64,000 nt of DNA from Scylla paramamosain (GCF_035594125.1 NC_087173.1:2578986-2642985), one strand, 5' to 3'; shown: positions 25,020 to 38,150, counted from the stretch's first letter. The notes: a model not told the origin generated them from the sequence alone. A program made the numbers and translations.

Positions 25020-25996
25020 CTATATGGACTCTATGTGCTGGATGCGAGACTCACAGTATATATTTTCCCTTCCTGCCTGGTGGAGAGACTCTCTGGACTC
25101 CTCTCCTCTCCACTCCACTCACTCCACAGTTTCCTCCACTCGTCCTTTTTACTCCTATCCACCTGTATATAAATTTCTTTTCATTCTTTTTTTTTTTTTT
25201 CTTTTACGTTATTTGTGATGGATCAAACTTGCCTTATTTTTTGTAGCTCTAACTTCTTTCTCTTTTGCTTTTTTTTTTTTTTCATATTGGTTCTCTTGTT
25301 ATATTGTTTTAGATCAGTCATCAGTCAATCAATCAATTAAATAAATTAGCCAGTTATCATTTTTCTCTTCGTCCTTTTCCTACTACTACTACTACCACTC
25401 CTACTACCACCACCACCACTACTATCTCTATCACCACCACCACCACCACCACCACTACTACAACCACACTCCCTCCTACGCCAATAACTTCCCTCCAACA
25501 TCTCAATCCACTCTAAACCCATCCTCTGTCCCCTCCATACACCACACACGGTCCTTAAAACTTCACCCCACTCGCTCCATTACAAGCCACTCTATTATTC
25601 TCCTCCTTGTCTCCCACACCTTGTAATGAATACGTCTCGGCCACACCCACAAGAGACGAGGGGAGGAGAAAGCACTGCCTCTCTCGCGTGCTTATAACCA
25701 GATTGCTACGAGGGATAAAGGGAACAATGCTGCTTGTAATGCGTGTCTTGGGAGTTATTTGATAATGTATTGGTGTTTGCTTAGTTTTCTCGTGTCTTTT
25801 TGTTTTCTCTCTGTCTCTGTCCGTGTCTCTTCGTCTCTGTCTCTCTGTGTAGGTGTTTTTTTTTCTATTTTTTTTTTTTTTTTCATACAGCAAAACTTCG
25901 CGAAATAAGGGTAGATATTAATTAATGTTTTAAATGTCACGTCCTTCCTACCTATGTTGTTTTGAGGAAATAGAATCGCACTGGTAATAATTATGT

Positions 25997-25998
<2 letters not shown>
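25020..25998. other. mixed segment with T-rich, CTA/CAC and pyrimidine stretches
   Basis: Poly(T) stretches near 25188 and 25270, a CTA/CAC trinucleotide zone at about 25380-25460, CTGTCTCT words near 25805-25850 and poly(T) near 25857-25883. No gene was recognised. Confidence 0.5.

Positions 25999-26072
<74 letters not shown>
25999..26072. repeat. (CT)n microsatellite
   Basis: A perfect CT run of about 36 units. Confidence 0.97.
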
Positions 26073-26074
<2 letters not shown>

Positions 26075-26388
26075 CTCCCCATCTGTAATGAAAACGTGAC
26101 AATTTCAATTCTGTCACGCTATTAAATGTTCATTATTATTTCCCTGCACATAATTTTCTCCCCGGAATGAATTCATTTCGTAAAGCGCTTCGTTATTTGC
26201 GTTAAGGAAAATATTGCCACCGTACGTTACTTGCGTGTGACTCGTTTTCGTAGAGAGAGGGACTTGTACTGAGAGAGAGTCGTCCTTTGCAGCATGACTC
26301 AATAAGAAATAAAGGTTATTGAACTATGCGAAGTCACGAGAGATTACCACAAGCACTAATGAAGCTGTAGGAGTGGTAGTGGTGATGA

Positions 26389-26392
<4 letters not shown>

Positions 26393-26420
<28 letters not shown>

Positions 26421-26478
26421 GGAATGACACCATGAATATAAGGTAATGGTAGATGGCAACGAACAAATATACCTAAAG

Positions 26479-26545
<67 letters not shown>

Positions 26546-26596
26546 AGAAGCCGCGGATGAAGACCATGAAAGAAATATATGAGTTAAAAGATACGG

Positions 26597-26668
<72 letters not shown>
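26393..26668. repeat. (AGT)n, (CT)n and (GT)n cluster
   Basis: AGT run at about 26394-26420, CT run at 26480-26544 and GT run at 26599-26668, with short spacers. Confidence 0.95.
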
Positions 26669-26669
<1 letters not shown>

Positions 26670-26953
26670 CAGAAAGACAAACATAATACACATTTAATCG
26701 TAAAATATTCATAAGCATTAATACATTTTCTTCTGACCAGGTTTGTTTACATGAGAGAAAAGCGAGTAAGATGAAGAACAGGCAGATGAAGTATTAAAAA
26801 CTCACAGGTAAAACTAATTATAAGAACACGTGAGTAAATAAAGTTTGCGCTGTGAAGGAAAGAGTAAATGTGATCAAGGAAACAAGTCCGCCAAACAGGT
26901 TAACAAATTACACCGTGGGAAAATTGCGTGGAAGTTTCGTGAAAGCTCAGAGG

Positions 26954-26987
<34 letters not shown>

Positions 26988-27018
26988 CAAGCATACACTT
27001 TGTTTTCATATCGACTAG

Positions 27019-27100
<82 letters not shown>
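26954..27100. repeat. poly(A)-(TA)n and (CT)n
   Basis: A run then short TA run at about 26954-26988, and a CT run at 27021-27100. Confidence 0.95.
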
Positions 27101-27105
<5 letters not shown>

Positions 27106-27640
27106 GATATATTTGACTTTTGTTGTTATGGTCATTCCTTCTTCCTGTTCAGATTACCATAGAAATATTTGTACAGAAGCAGAGAAAACAGAGAATAACA
27201 ATTTTTCCTTCTTTTCAAGGCTACAGAATTTATATAAGTATTCAAAAAGTGTAGGTTATTATGAAAAAAATTATCCGGTAGTGGAAGGAATAATGGTACC
27301 ATAATATATCAGACTGAAGTGAAGTTTTTTTTTTTTTGATGTAAAAGTTAGGAAAACCTAAGGAAAAAATCGAGTTCATGGAAATAAAGGCCTTCAATTG
27401 TCTCCCCCATGATAGTAAGGGAGAGAATACTAAATAAGAGGAAATTTACGTTCGGGGATGCGTTGAAGTGATAGACAAAATTAATACCGGCTGTTAGAAA
27501 TATACCCGTTTCCTTTTCATCTATAACACTTTTATCGGCAGGAAATATCAGTGCAATGTAAAATTATGCCGCCATTTATTACTTCAGGGGATATTAAAAA
27601 AAAGGGTTTATTTCACATCAACGTAACAATTTCGTAACGC
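27101..27640. other. AT-rich single-copy sequence
   Basis: No ORF, RNA or tandem structure was recognised. Confidence 0.45.
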
Positions 27641-28490
27641 TTCTCTGTATCTTTCCGCTTGTCAGTCTTTTTTCCCGCCTCTTTCGAATATGTATCAGCT
27701 GTAACACACGTTTCTTTGTTCCTTTGAGTTCTACGTTCATTTTATTTTCTTGTCTCTTTCCTCCGTCTTTTATCCTTTCCTGTTGTTCTGCCTCGATATG
27801 TTTGTGACTTGCCCCGCCTTTTTCTCTGTTCTTTTTAATCCGTCGAGTTTTCCTGCGTTGCATCTTCTCCTGCATCAAATATTTCCCTTCTCTTCCTCTT
27901 CCTTCTTCTCCTCCTCCTCCTCCTCCTTCTCCTACTCTCCTTTTCCCTCCCTCCCTCTTTCTGTTTCTTGTCAAGAGTTCACTTTTCTTTTTTCCCCTTT
28001 TCAATTCCCTGTTTCCACTTCCTTCCTCCTCCCTCGCTATGCAAACACATCAGTCATTCAATTTGCTTCCTTCTCGCCTCTCCTCCTTTCCTTCTCCCTG
28101 CTTCCTCCTCTCATTTATCACACACTTGTTCCCTCACCTTGCTCTGACATTTCTTCTCAGTTTTCCCCACCAGTGAAGGAGGGAAGAGGGGGAGAGGGGA
28201 AGGGGAGAGGAAGGGAGATTAGAATAGAACAGAGGAGGGGAGCGGGGAGACGAGGAGAGGAGAGAGAGAGAGAAGAGGAGTGATGAGAGGAGAGAGAGAG
28301 AGATGTGATGGATGAAAGGAGTGGAAAGGAGAGGGCAGGAGAGGAATGGAGGGAAGAAAAGACAAAGAAAGATAAGAGAAGACAGGAAAGCTGCGTACAG
28401 GAAACGGAAAGGAGAGGAAAGAAAAGTAGAGGGGGGAGGAAGGGAACAGGAAGAGAGGAGAGGAAGGGAGAGGAAGAGAGGTTAAAAAAA
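27640..28490. repeat. polypyrimidine block switching to polypurine near 28170
   Basis: The + strand is C/T-rich at about 27640-28165 (many CTTCCTCC words). It then switches within a few bases to A/G-rich at about 28172-28485 (GGAGAGG words). Frames of 128-189 codons on both strands are compositional. Confidence 0.8.
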
Positions 28491-28599
28491 ATTCTTTCAT
28501 ATTAAATCGAGAGGGAAAATAAATGTAGTAAGGAAACATGTGAATATAATTTGTGATTTCAATGTGGAAATTCAGACGAAAAGCAACATAAAAAAAATA

Positions 28600-29040
28600 A
28601 ATAAAGATGCACAAGAAAACCTTATGCAAATAGAAAAAAAAAAAGATGGAATTGAAAAAAAAGAAACGGAAAAATAAAAAAAACAAACAGAAAAAAAAGG
28701 AAATATCAAAGAACATTTCAGTATTCAAAATAAAAAAAAATGTAAATGGAAAAATAAAAATGAAAAAAAAGATAAAACGAAACATCAAAGACCATTTCAG
28801 TAATCAAAAGAAAACAAATAAAGAAAAAAAAACAATAAAAACATAACAAACCCTTAAATAACAAAGCTGGAAATGGGAAAAAGAAGCAGAAAGACAAAAA
28901 AAAAAAAAAGTTAAAAAAAAGGTAAGATCAAAGAACATTTCAGTATATCTTATAAAGCCAATTCAGGTAATGATAAACGTGAGGGAAATAATAAAGGGAG
29001 AGGGAGAATAAGAAAAAGAAGACTGAAAAAAAAAAAAAAA
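28600..29040. repeat. A-rich minisatellite, ~75 bp unit
   Basis: The phrase ATCAAAGAACATTTCAGTAT recurs near 28707, 28784 and 28925 (77 bp and about 2 x 70 bp apart), embedded in poly(A)-rich sequence. Confidence 0.65.
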
Positions 29041-29179
29041 ACACACGTACTTAGGTATAATTTTCTTGATTCTCTTGAGTTGTGCCAATGATAATAATCG
29101 TCTTCTCTCGCCTCCGAAATATTGTGACAAGACTGAAATTTATTAAGAGAAAATAAAACAGGACGGCTCCATGACGGCA

Positions 29180-29261
29180 AACAAGGCAGGCACGCACACA
29201 CGCACGCACGCACACACGTAAGCATGCACGCACACAGGCCCAAAAATACATTATTGTATAA

Positions 29262-29355
<94 letters not shown>

Positions 29356-29433
29356 CATCAATGCTTACTTAAAGGGGAGGAATAAATAAAAAATAAATAA
29401 ATGTATCAATAGACTTAATTTAATTAACTACGT

Positions 29434-29522
<89 letters not shown>
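29180..29522. repeat. (CACG)n stub, (CT)n and (GA)n in inverted order
   Basis: ACGCACGC words at 29188-29235. CT run at about 29270-29352 with two TCC interruptions. GA run at 29436-29522. The CT and GA tracts are mutually complementary with an ~84-bp spacer. Confidence 0.93.
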
Positions 29523-29526
<4 letters not shown>

Positions 29527-29885
29527 AACCAAAGACAACCAAGCAGTCAGCTAGACAGACAGGTATTAAACACAAACTGAAACACTGACAGGGAGACATA
29601 AGTACAAGAACACAAACAGATAAACAAACCAATAAAAAAAAAAAAAAACAGACAGACAGATTGACACAAAATATTCATACAGATTCAGACACGAACAGAA
29701 AGACAGACAGACCAACTTTAAAAGAAAAACGAAAATGTAGACAGAAACACACAAACAAACATGTACAAACATATAAAAAAAGAAAACAAATAGAAACTCG
29801 TACACTCACAAACAGATACACAAACACAAAACAAAACAGATAGACAGAAATAGACACACACACAGATGGACAGGTGGAGAAGCAG
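29523..29885. repeat. cryptic (ACAGACAA)-type repeat
   Basis: About 350 bp dominated by ACAGACAGA, ACAAAC and ACACAA words with no clean unit. Confidence 0.7.
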
Positions 29886-30033
29886 ATGCTATTCACTTCA
29901 TAACCTTAGATGAGACTGGAATAGCAATGGAATTAAATCAAGAAAAGACTTCCAAACACGGCACACAGTACACTCCAATCAGACCATCACGCCATCAAAG
30001 GCAGAAAATAATTCCTTTGATCCTTATGGTGTA

Positions 30034-30560
30034 CTGGAGGAGGAGGAGGAGGAGGAGGAGGAGGAGGAGGAGGAGGAGGATTTTGTATGTGGTAGAAGGG
30101 AAGAAAAAAAATATTTGTTGGTGGATGAAGGAAGGAAAGGAGAGAGATTTTTGATGAAGGAAGAAAGGAGAGGAGAGAAGGAGTTCTTTGTGGAGAGAAA
30201 AAAAAAATGAAGTATTTATAGGAGCAAAGAGAGATGAGAGGAGTACTAAATTGGAGGAAAAAGAGATAAAAAAACAGAAAAAAAGAAATAAGAGGAGCAC
30301 TAAGCTGAAGGAGGAAGGATGGAAACACGATATGTAAGAGGAAGAGGAAAGTATTTCACTGTAGAAAGAAGAAAACCATAACACACACACAAAAAGAAGA
30401 AAGGAGAAGAGTATAAAAAAAGAGGAAAGTACTTTGCTGGAGGAAGAGGGAAGGAGATACGATCTGTATAAGGAAGAGGAGGAGAGTAGGGAGGAAGAGA
30501 GGGGAGTACATTGTAAGAGGCAAGTGAACACGAAAGGAGAGTGGTATGGAAGGAAGAGCA
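30034..30560. repeat. (GGA)n then purine-rich degenerate minisatellite
   Basis: GGA run at about 30036-30080. Sequence resembling GAGGAAAGTACTTTGCTGGAGGAAG recurs near 30240, 30296, 30343, 30424 and 30500, at spacings of about 45-80 bp. Confidence 0.6.
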
Positions 30561-30719
30561 GGAGTTATCTGAAGAGGAAGTGCAAGAGTTCCTGCAGTTC
30601 CCACAGACTCCATATGGAAGTAGGTGTCATGAATCGTCAAAAATAACCATGGTGGCTCAGAAACACGTGTGCAGCCCCGTCACTCCACACTCACATAATC
30701 TGTAGTTTAACTTGGCCAC

Positions 30720-31393
30720 CCCACGCAACACAACACAACACCACAACACGGGAACACAGGATTGAAGCATTGTTACCAGAGCGCTATGTCTGAGGGTCTG
30801 TTCTCAACACATCTCTCATACACACAACACGCAAATACACGAGGTTGCCATGTTTTTAATATCGCAATACAAACACTGCAACACACATGAACATCAGAGT
30901 AAAGATATCTTATTACAACACTAAGCATGAAGTTCTGTTTTCTCGACACAATGCAACACCGAGAAACACGAGGCTGATCCATTTTAACACTGCAACACAT
31001 CAACGCAACACACATGAACACCAGGCTAGATCATTGCCATTATAACACTAAGCATGATGTTCTGTTTTCGACACACACAATATACAACACACGGAAACAC
31101 GAGATTGACACTATTACCAACACTGCAACACAACCACTAGCAACAAATATGAACGTAAGACTAAAGCACCCTCAATGCAACACTTACCATGATATTGTTT
31201 TCGATACACAAACACAACGCAACACAGGAAAAAGGATTTTGACACTATTTCCAGCACATCTGCAACACAACCACTACAACACACAGGGGAACAAGAGCAG
31301 AGGACCATTATAAAACTAAGTACGTACCGCATTCTCTTTTTGACACACCAATACAGACAACACATAGGAACACGAAGCTGACATAATTTACAA
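30720..31393 (+). repeat. ~125 bp satellite array, left part
   Basis: The phrase ATTACAACACTAAGCATGAT followed by GTTCTGTTTTCGACACA, then CGGAAACACGAGGTTGA and GCAACACA, recurs near 30775, 30908, 31034, 31170 and 31306. Periods are roughly 126-136 bp. CAACAC is unusually frequent. The array resumes after the LINE fragment at 31736. Confidence 0.8.
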
Positions 31394-31735
31394 CACTTTC
31401 CATTTGTTAATTGCATGCCTTCCCTCCTCCCACTGCCTCACTACACAAGACTTTCTTTTTCTCACTCATATTCTACCCATCTCTCTAATGCAAGAGTTAA
31501 CCAGTATTCTCAATCATTCATTCCCTTTTCTGGTAAACTCTGGAACTCCCTGCCCGAAACTGTACTTCATCCTTCCTATGACCCGAATTCTTTCAAGATG
31601 GAGGTTTCAAGACACTTATCCTGCAATTTTTTATAATCGTTTCAGACTGTTTGGGGACTGGCACCTCTTTGGGCATTTTTTTTCTTCTAATTTTGTTGCC
31701 CTTGGCCGGCGGCACTCCTACATAAAAAGAAGAAA
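31394..31735 (+). mobile_element. LINE family A 3' fragment inserted in satellite
   Basis: In one + frame the sequence encodes a C-terminal segment containing NARVNQYSQSFIPFSGKLWN and FKMEVSRHLSCNF. It is closely similar to the end of the reverse transcriptase ORF at 46193-47941. The 3' untranslated part (TTGCCCTTGGCC, then CCTACATAAAAAG) also matches that element. The copy is 5'-truncated just upstream of TTGTTAATTGCATGCC. Satellite units flank it on both sides, so it inserted into the array. It has lost all catalytic domains. Confidence 0.88.
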
Positions 31736-31865
31736 AACACATCTGCAACACGAGCCAACACAATCATTGTGCCACAAGACCATGAGGCTGAACCACCATC
31801 ATTACAACACTACACATGACACACTATTTCCAGCACATCCCCAGCGTGCGTTCCAGACTTGAGAG
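31736..31865 (+). repeat. ~125 bp satellite array, right part
   Basis: After the LINE tail the sequence returns to ATCTGCAACACGAG and CATTACAACACTACACATGA, the same phrases as the left part of the array. Confidence 0.7.
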
Positions 31866-32370
31866 TATTCAGTGTGCAACGAATAAAATAAAAAAAAAAT
31901 AGCTCGCAACTCCCTTGAATCACAATTACGTGATGCAAAATGGAAAGAAAATTGTTGAACTTATCAGATCACACGTGTCACATTTGAGAATATTCTTAAT
32001 GACAAGAAAAGACACGCTTGGTGCATTGTATTATTACATGCAATGCAATAATGCCTGTGTCCAGTCAGCGCAACGTGCGCGACTCACGTTTGGAATGTAA
32101 TGAATGTTACTAGACTTTTCTTAATATGCACTCTACGGCACCGAGTTATTTTCACTTCCTACATCACTAAATGTTATTATTTTCTTTCATTATTCTAAAA
32201 CTAAAATAAAAAAATCACCTTTTTTTTTTACGTCTTGAATTCTTTCAGAGAGAAATAAAACAATTTAAAAACTAAAGGACTCATATACCACTCGAAACTT
32301 CTCTTATAAACACAAACACACGCAACCTGGAAAATAAATAAGCATTCCACAAAGTTTCAGTTTTACATTC
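31866..32370. other. AT-rich single-copy sequence
   Basis: No gene or repeat was recognised. Confidence 0.45.
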
Positions 32371-32568
32371 ATTATATTTCTTGCACCTTGGTCAGTTTCT
32401 CCAGGTAAAAGCGCCGGTAAGGTCAGCGTCACGCCAGGTAGAGTGCGTGGCCCAGCAGGTGTGCAGCGTTTACCTGTGTGGTTGTGGCGGGGGAGTCATG
32501 CAAGGCTGTGATGATGGATGGGCGAGTCCTGCCGAGCGACACGCGCAGGCCATTCATTCATGTTCCTT
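32371..32568. other. GC-richer CAGGT-rich patch
   Basis: A pyrimidine-rich run ends in TTTCTCCAG at 32404 and is followed by several CAG|GT combinations (for example near 32404, 32435 and 32458). These could serve as splice sites, but no frame looks convincingly coding. Confidence 0.25.
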
Positions 32569-33115
32569 CTTTTTATTCGTCTCAAGCTTCTGTGTACGTG
32601 ATCTTGTCCTCTTCCTCTTGTACTCATCCTCTTTCTCTTCCTCGTTTTCCTTTTGTGGTATATTTGTTTTCCTTGGCACACTTTCCTTCTCATCATCGTC
32701 CTTCTCTAATATTGTTCCTTTAAGCTTCATATTTCTCATTCTCATCTTCCTCCTCCATTTCTAGTATGGTTCCTTTAAGTAGTGTTTTCTTTTTTAACTG
32801 CACCTTTTCTGTTATTGTTCTCTCAAGCAGATTTTCCTGTTTTTTCTACTCCTTTTTCCTTCTCTTCCCTCTTTAAGCAAATTTTCTCCACTTCTAGTAT
32901 GTTTCTGAGGCAAACTTTCCTATACCTCTACTTCTCTTTCCTTCTCCTCGTCCTTAAATAAAAAATTTATCTTCCATTTCCAGTATGTCTCTCTTAGGTC
33001 GACTCTCCTCTCTCTCTCTCTCTCTGTTCATTCCCTTTCCTTCTTTAAGCAAACTCTCCCCTTACTACACATTTTCTCTCTACTCCTGTTATGGGCGTTC
33101 CCTCAGCAGGATTTC
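32569..33115. repeat. pyrimidine-rich degenerate minisatellite
   Basis: A phrase like TTCTAGTATGGTTCCTTTAAG followed by CARATTTTCC recurs near 32706, 32755, 32810, 32890, 32975 and 33085, at irregular 50-110 bp spacing. A short CT run lies near 33006-33025. Confidence 0.6.
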
Positions 33116-33390
33116 CTCTCTCCTCCACATCCTCTTACTGCAGAGTTAGTGCTTCCAACAGTAATTGCCGAAAACCTATCCATTAATTGCTTTCCAAACT
33201 GGTCCTGCCGATCCCGTGTTGTTATCAGAGCCGCCCTCCCCGGCACGTGTGGAGCTGCCTGCCCTCGCCTCACGCTCACGCTTATTTCGCATTCATCCTC
33301 CAGTCGGCAGGTTTTCCTTTGCTTGCCGGACCTTATTACTGCCATTCGCCCAGTAATTAAATATCGCTCAGGCCGCAGGTAAAGGGACGC
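33116..33390. other. CpG-bearing single-copy patch
   Basis: GC-richer than its surroundings, without simple repeats. Three overlapping 60-80 codon frames exist on both strands but none is recognisable. It could be a conserved non-coding element or an unrecognised exon. It ends in CCGCAG|GTAAAG, which resembles a splice donor. Confidence 0.3.
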
Positions 33391-33394
33391 ACAT

Positions 33395-33740
33395 TAAGAA
33401 ACGATCCTGAGTTTTTATTATGTTTCTTTCTGAGTATTTCTTTTTTTTTCAACATAAGCGGATGTAAATACTTGGTAATGACTCTGAATAGGTGGAGAGA
33501 TTATCCGATTTTTCTTTGCTATTATGTTTTTTCTACTCTACGAATTTTGTGGAGTATATTTTTCTTCTTTTTTAAATATAAGCGTATGTAAATACTTCAA
33601 TATTCTGAATAAGAGGAAGCAATTTCAATGGCTTTTCTTGCTTTAACGTTTCTTTGTCTAAGTATTATGCGCGCCAGATCTTATTCTATTTTCAGTATAA
33701 GGCGTAAATATTTGATAATAAGCTTAAGGCTGGTGACACA
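33395..33740. repeat. ~120 bp tandem repeat, 3 copies
   Basis: AATATAAGCGTATGTAAATACTT-type sequence recurs near 33452, 33576 and 33695. TATTATGTTTCTTTCTGAGTAT-type sequence recurs near 33418, 33524 and 33647. Confidence 0.75.
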
Positions 33741-34099
33741 GTGAATAAGCTTAGCAAATGCGCTAAATATATATACTTTAAAGATATGAGAAGATGAGAG
33801 GCTCGAGGCTACAAAACAAAATTTATGAAAGAAAATATTCCCTTAACTGATGTTCCCTTGTACGAAATCACAGTAACTGATCATTTAGCTTCTGAGACAC
33901 TTTGGTATTTCCTCGAATTAAGGGAAAACACTCTTGAATGAACCAGTGAAGGAGGTGAAGGAGTGGAGATACTGGTGGGCTCATCTGCTAGTTAGGCATA
34001 TAAAGCTGCGCCCTGTTAACAAGTAAATAAGGTAAGTTTTGAGGCACTGAATGTCATGTTAGTTGTTGGTTACTGGAGACACATAAGGATTAGAAATAT
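33741..34099. other. single-copy sequence, nothing recognised
   Basis: No ORF, RNA gene or repeat was identified. Confidence 0.4.
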
Positions 34100-34345
34100 A
34101 AGGTGAATATTTTTTCCTTTTACGTAAGAGGGGCTGTGGCCAAGGGGGAAAAAACTGAAAAAAGCCCCACAGAAGGTACCAGTCCTAAAAGTGTATAATT
34201 AACAGAATAATCCAAAATTATAAAGAGAAGTGACTTAAAACCTCTCTCTTAAAACAGTTCAGATGAAAGGTAGGAGGAAATACAGATCCAGTCGGGGATT
34301 CCCAGAGTTTCAGGAATAAACGTATAAAGATTGGAAGTAAAGCGG
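34100..34345 (-). mobile_element. LINE family A 3' fragment (decayed)
   Basis: On the - strand a short frame contains KLWESPTGSVFPPTFHLNCF and then KREVLSHFSL. It aligns to the KLWNSLPASVFPPSCDLNSF...SRHLS end of the family A ORF. Downstream on the - strand, GGACTGGTACC, GGGGCTTTTT, CCCTTGGCCA and TTACGTAAAAGG correspond to the family's 3' tail. Similarity fades upstream of about 34345. It is more diverged than the copy at 31.4 kb. Confidence 0.75.
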
Positions 34346-34439
34346 TACAGATATAAAGTATGAGAATGAAAGGCATAGAAATAAAAGTAAATATTTGCAA
34401 AGAAGGTTGCGTCCAGAAAAGAGCTGGAGATAATCAACT

Positions 34440-34785
34440 TTAAAACACTGAAGATTCAAATGCTTTTACATCCATTCAAATACAACACGGATAAAAGCTA
34501 GAAAAAAATAAGTTTACGAGGTATACAAGACAGAAATATTTACACAGACCTACAAGTAGTTTGGCAGGTAAGTTTCAAGACGTAGAAGACCTTCATAGTT
34601 TTACCACATTAAAGTACAATAAAAAAATAAATAAATAAAGTACATATATATCAGAAAAAAAAATATAAGATGGATATTAGAATGGAGACATGCGTGTGGC
34701 TGACAGGTAAATACATTAAGTTCCAAGGCACAGAAGACCCTCATGTTTTTACCCCATTGAGATATAATAGAGATGTAAAGTCCCG
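34440..34785. repeat. ~145 bp tandem duplication
   Basis: CAGGTAAGTTTCAAGACGTAGAAGACC plus CATAGTTTTACCACATT near 34563 recurs as AAGTTCCAAGGCACAGAAGACC plus CATGTTTTTACCCCATT near 34719. Confidence 0.65.
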
Positions 34786-35686
<901 letters not shown>

Positions 35687-35819
35687 AATAATGATACAAA
35701 CTTCTTTAATGCCTATATAAATCACACTTGGGTAGGCCTATGTGAAAATAATGACGCGTCTTAGCCATCACCTTGGTACACCAATGCATCAACATCACCA
35801 CTCTTCCACCTCGTCCTTA

Positions 35820-35864
35820 GAAGAGAGAGCAAGGGCCAGAGAGAGACAGAGAAACACATTCCCA

Positions 35865-35934
<70 letters not shown>

Positions 35935-36081
35935 CCACCCACTCACCCAGCCACCAACTTACTTATCCAGAAAAAAGATAAAGAGGGAAACAAGAGATGG
36001 AGACACATGTACTCACCCACTCATCCACCAATAAGAGACAGAGAGAGGCAGAGAAAGAGACAGAAACACCTCCCCACCACT

Positions 36082-36114
<33 letters not shown>
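35820..36114. repeat. (GA)n and (CA)n with ACTCACCCA repeats
   Basis: GA run at 35871-35932 and CA run at about 36084-36114. Between them ACTCACCCA/CCACCAA words are repeated. Confidence 0.9.
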
Positions 36115-36116
<2 letters not shown>

Positions 36117-36239
36117 ATTTTCACCATCTTAAGTATCGTACGTACCCAATATAAATAGTACATGAGTTCTAAAGCGGAAAATGGGAAAGTACCATTAAGT
36201 TACTGTTCTCTTGTGTTGGTCTTGTGTTTCTCATAGTGA

Positions 36240-36610
36240 CACCTTTGAAATATGCAGAAGAAAACGTGACGCAAAACTGTAGGTACTTTTTTTTTTTTTT
36301 TGGTATTCACGTGCAATTAAAAGGTTTTGTACGGTTAGTTGAATTTCACACCTTATAAAAATGCAATAGAGAACGTCAGGCATAACTTTATGTATATTTC
36401 AGTATTCATGTATTTAGGAAAGGTTTTTGTATGGTTAGAATTTGACGTATTACTAATTAAAGGATATTTTGTATGAATCAGTTTATGTGGCGCTGGATTT
36501 CTTAATGGCTAACTAAATTTCCTTGTTATTAGATTAGGTTAGGTTATGGTTAGGTTAAGTTTAATAGAAGGATATTTGGCGTGAATTTATGTGGGGTTCG
36601 GTCTCCTATA
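36240..36610. repeat. two short tandem duplications and a TTAGG-like patch
   Basis: AACGTGACGCAAAACT...TTTTGTACGGTTAG near 36264 is repeated with changes near 36372 (~110 bp). AAGGATATTTTGTATGAA near 36461 is repeated near 36566. TTAGGTTAGGTTATGGTTAG lies at about 36534-36555. Confidence 0.6.
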
Positions 36611-36897
36611 ACCAACCTTTCCTCCTTAAACCTATTCCTACTCCTTTACCTGTTCCAACTACCTCACCTGTGCTGGCCATCCATCTTACTTTGCTCCTAT
36701 TACTTCCTACCTGATTTACTGTCTTCGCGGTAAAGATTAAAAGGCTGCTTTCCCAGAAGAGCGAATATACATGTGGGGTGAATTAACAGAGGTGTAGGAA
36801 GGCACGAGCAGGACTGGAAGAGAATGTGTAAATTGAGATACAAGGAATGATGAATTGTTAAGGTTTTTTTACTTGTTCTGTTCAGTTGTTAACTCTG

Positions 36898-36901
<4 letters not shown>
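36611..36901. other. single-copy sequence with ACCTG words
   Basis: Nothing recognised. Confidence 0.4.
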
Positions 36902-36993
<92 letters not shown>

Positions 36994-37053
36994 AATTGTA
37001 CATTTTTTATGATTTTTTTCTGTACATTTTTCTGTTTCATTGTTCTGTTCAGT

Positions 37054-37115
<62 letters not shown>
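36902..37115. repeat. two (CT)n tracts
   Basis: CT runs at 36902-36991 and 37060-37115. The sequences just upstream (TTCTGTTCAGTTGTTAACTC and TTCTGTTCAGTTATTTCTC) are nearly the same, so the two tracts look like a local duplication. Confidence 0.92.
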
Positions 37116-37118
<3 letters not shown>

Positions 37119-37405
37119 GTCAGTAGTAGTTACAACCGGAACTTCAATACGCACAACGCTGGCTACGAATAACATGTTTGTTTTTACGCCTTTCCCACGC
37201 CCTTCGCAAAACGAGAACGTGTGCGTGGCGGAGGGGGGAGCCGCGCCCCTTTACTGCCGCCACGCCCGTAACACTTCATAGGGTAAATAAGCATCAACTC
37301 CCGCCCTTCATCCCACGCCGTGCAGTGTTTCCCCCCACTCCTTCCCGTGCCCGTCTGTCGATGATCATTACGGCAAGCGTGTTATTCCTGTGTTGGTAGA
37401 GGAGA
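37116..37405. other. GC-richer single-copy sequence
   Basis: Includes a CG-rich stretch at about 37185-37275. No gene was recognised. Confidence 0.4.
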
Positions 37406-37407
37406 GG

Positions 37408-37489
37408 GTTGGTGGTGGTGGTGGTGGTGGTAGAAGCTGATGTAGTTGTTTCTCTTGTTGTTTTTGCTGTTGTTGTAGTAATAATGACT

Positions 37490-37525
<36 letters not shown>

Positions 37526-37574
37526 TTGGTATTTGTAGTGATAGTAATGAAGATGATACCGTTTTTGCCTTTTC

Positions 37575-37616
<42 letters not shown>

Positions 37617-37660
37617 TTACTACTACTACTACTATTACTACTATTACTACTACTAAACAA

Positions 37661-37692
<32 letters not shown>

Positions 37693-37765
37693 GCAGCAGC
37701 AGCAACAAGAGCAGAACAAAACAACAACAACAACAACAACGATAACAACAGCAGCAGCAGCATCG
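37408..37765. repeat. trinucleotide cluster: GGT, AGT, CTA, CAA
   Basis: GGT run near 37409-37432, AGT run near 37488-37525, CTA run near 37576-37612 and CAA/CAG run near 37660-37760. AGT and CTA runs are reverse complements about 50 bp apart. Homopolymeric frames over the cluster are not genes. Confidence 0.92.
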
Positions 37766-38150
37766 CCAGCCAAAGGAAGCAGCACGCACTGAGAGTTCCG
37801 CTGAATCTATTTACTATAATTGAGTTACGAGCGGAGTAATGAATTAAACGCCGGCTATTTTTATCCCTCAATGCTTTTTATCACTTTATACTATTTAACT
37901 TTTGGATCTAAACGCGTTCACAAAAAAGCACATCTATTCATACATATAAGTCAGTTTTTGGTAGGTTAGCAATTAGGCGGGTTTTATATATGTATTTTTA
38001 TTTTTACCATTATTTTTTTCACTACTTGTTGTCTCTTTTTATATGAGTAAAGTCAATCATGTTTTCGTATTTATAGTACTTGGCTAGTGTTTTTAATATT
38101 GTAAAATAAATAAGAATTTTTTTTTTTTTTATTATGGAGATACAGAGTCA
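37766..38150. other. AT-rich single-copy sequence
   Basis: Nothing recognised. Confidence 0.45.

Noticed and set aside
33116..33390. Protein-coding exon in CpG-bearing patch
   Set aside because: Frames are open on both strands with no recognisable family. CpG-rich DNA has few stops, so openness is weak evidence. Listed only as single-copy DNA.
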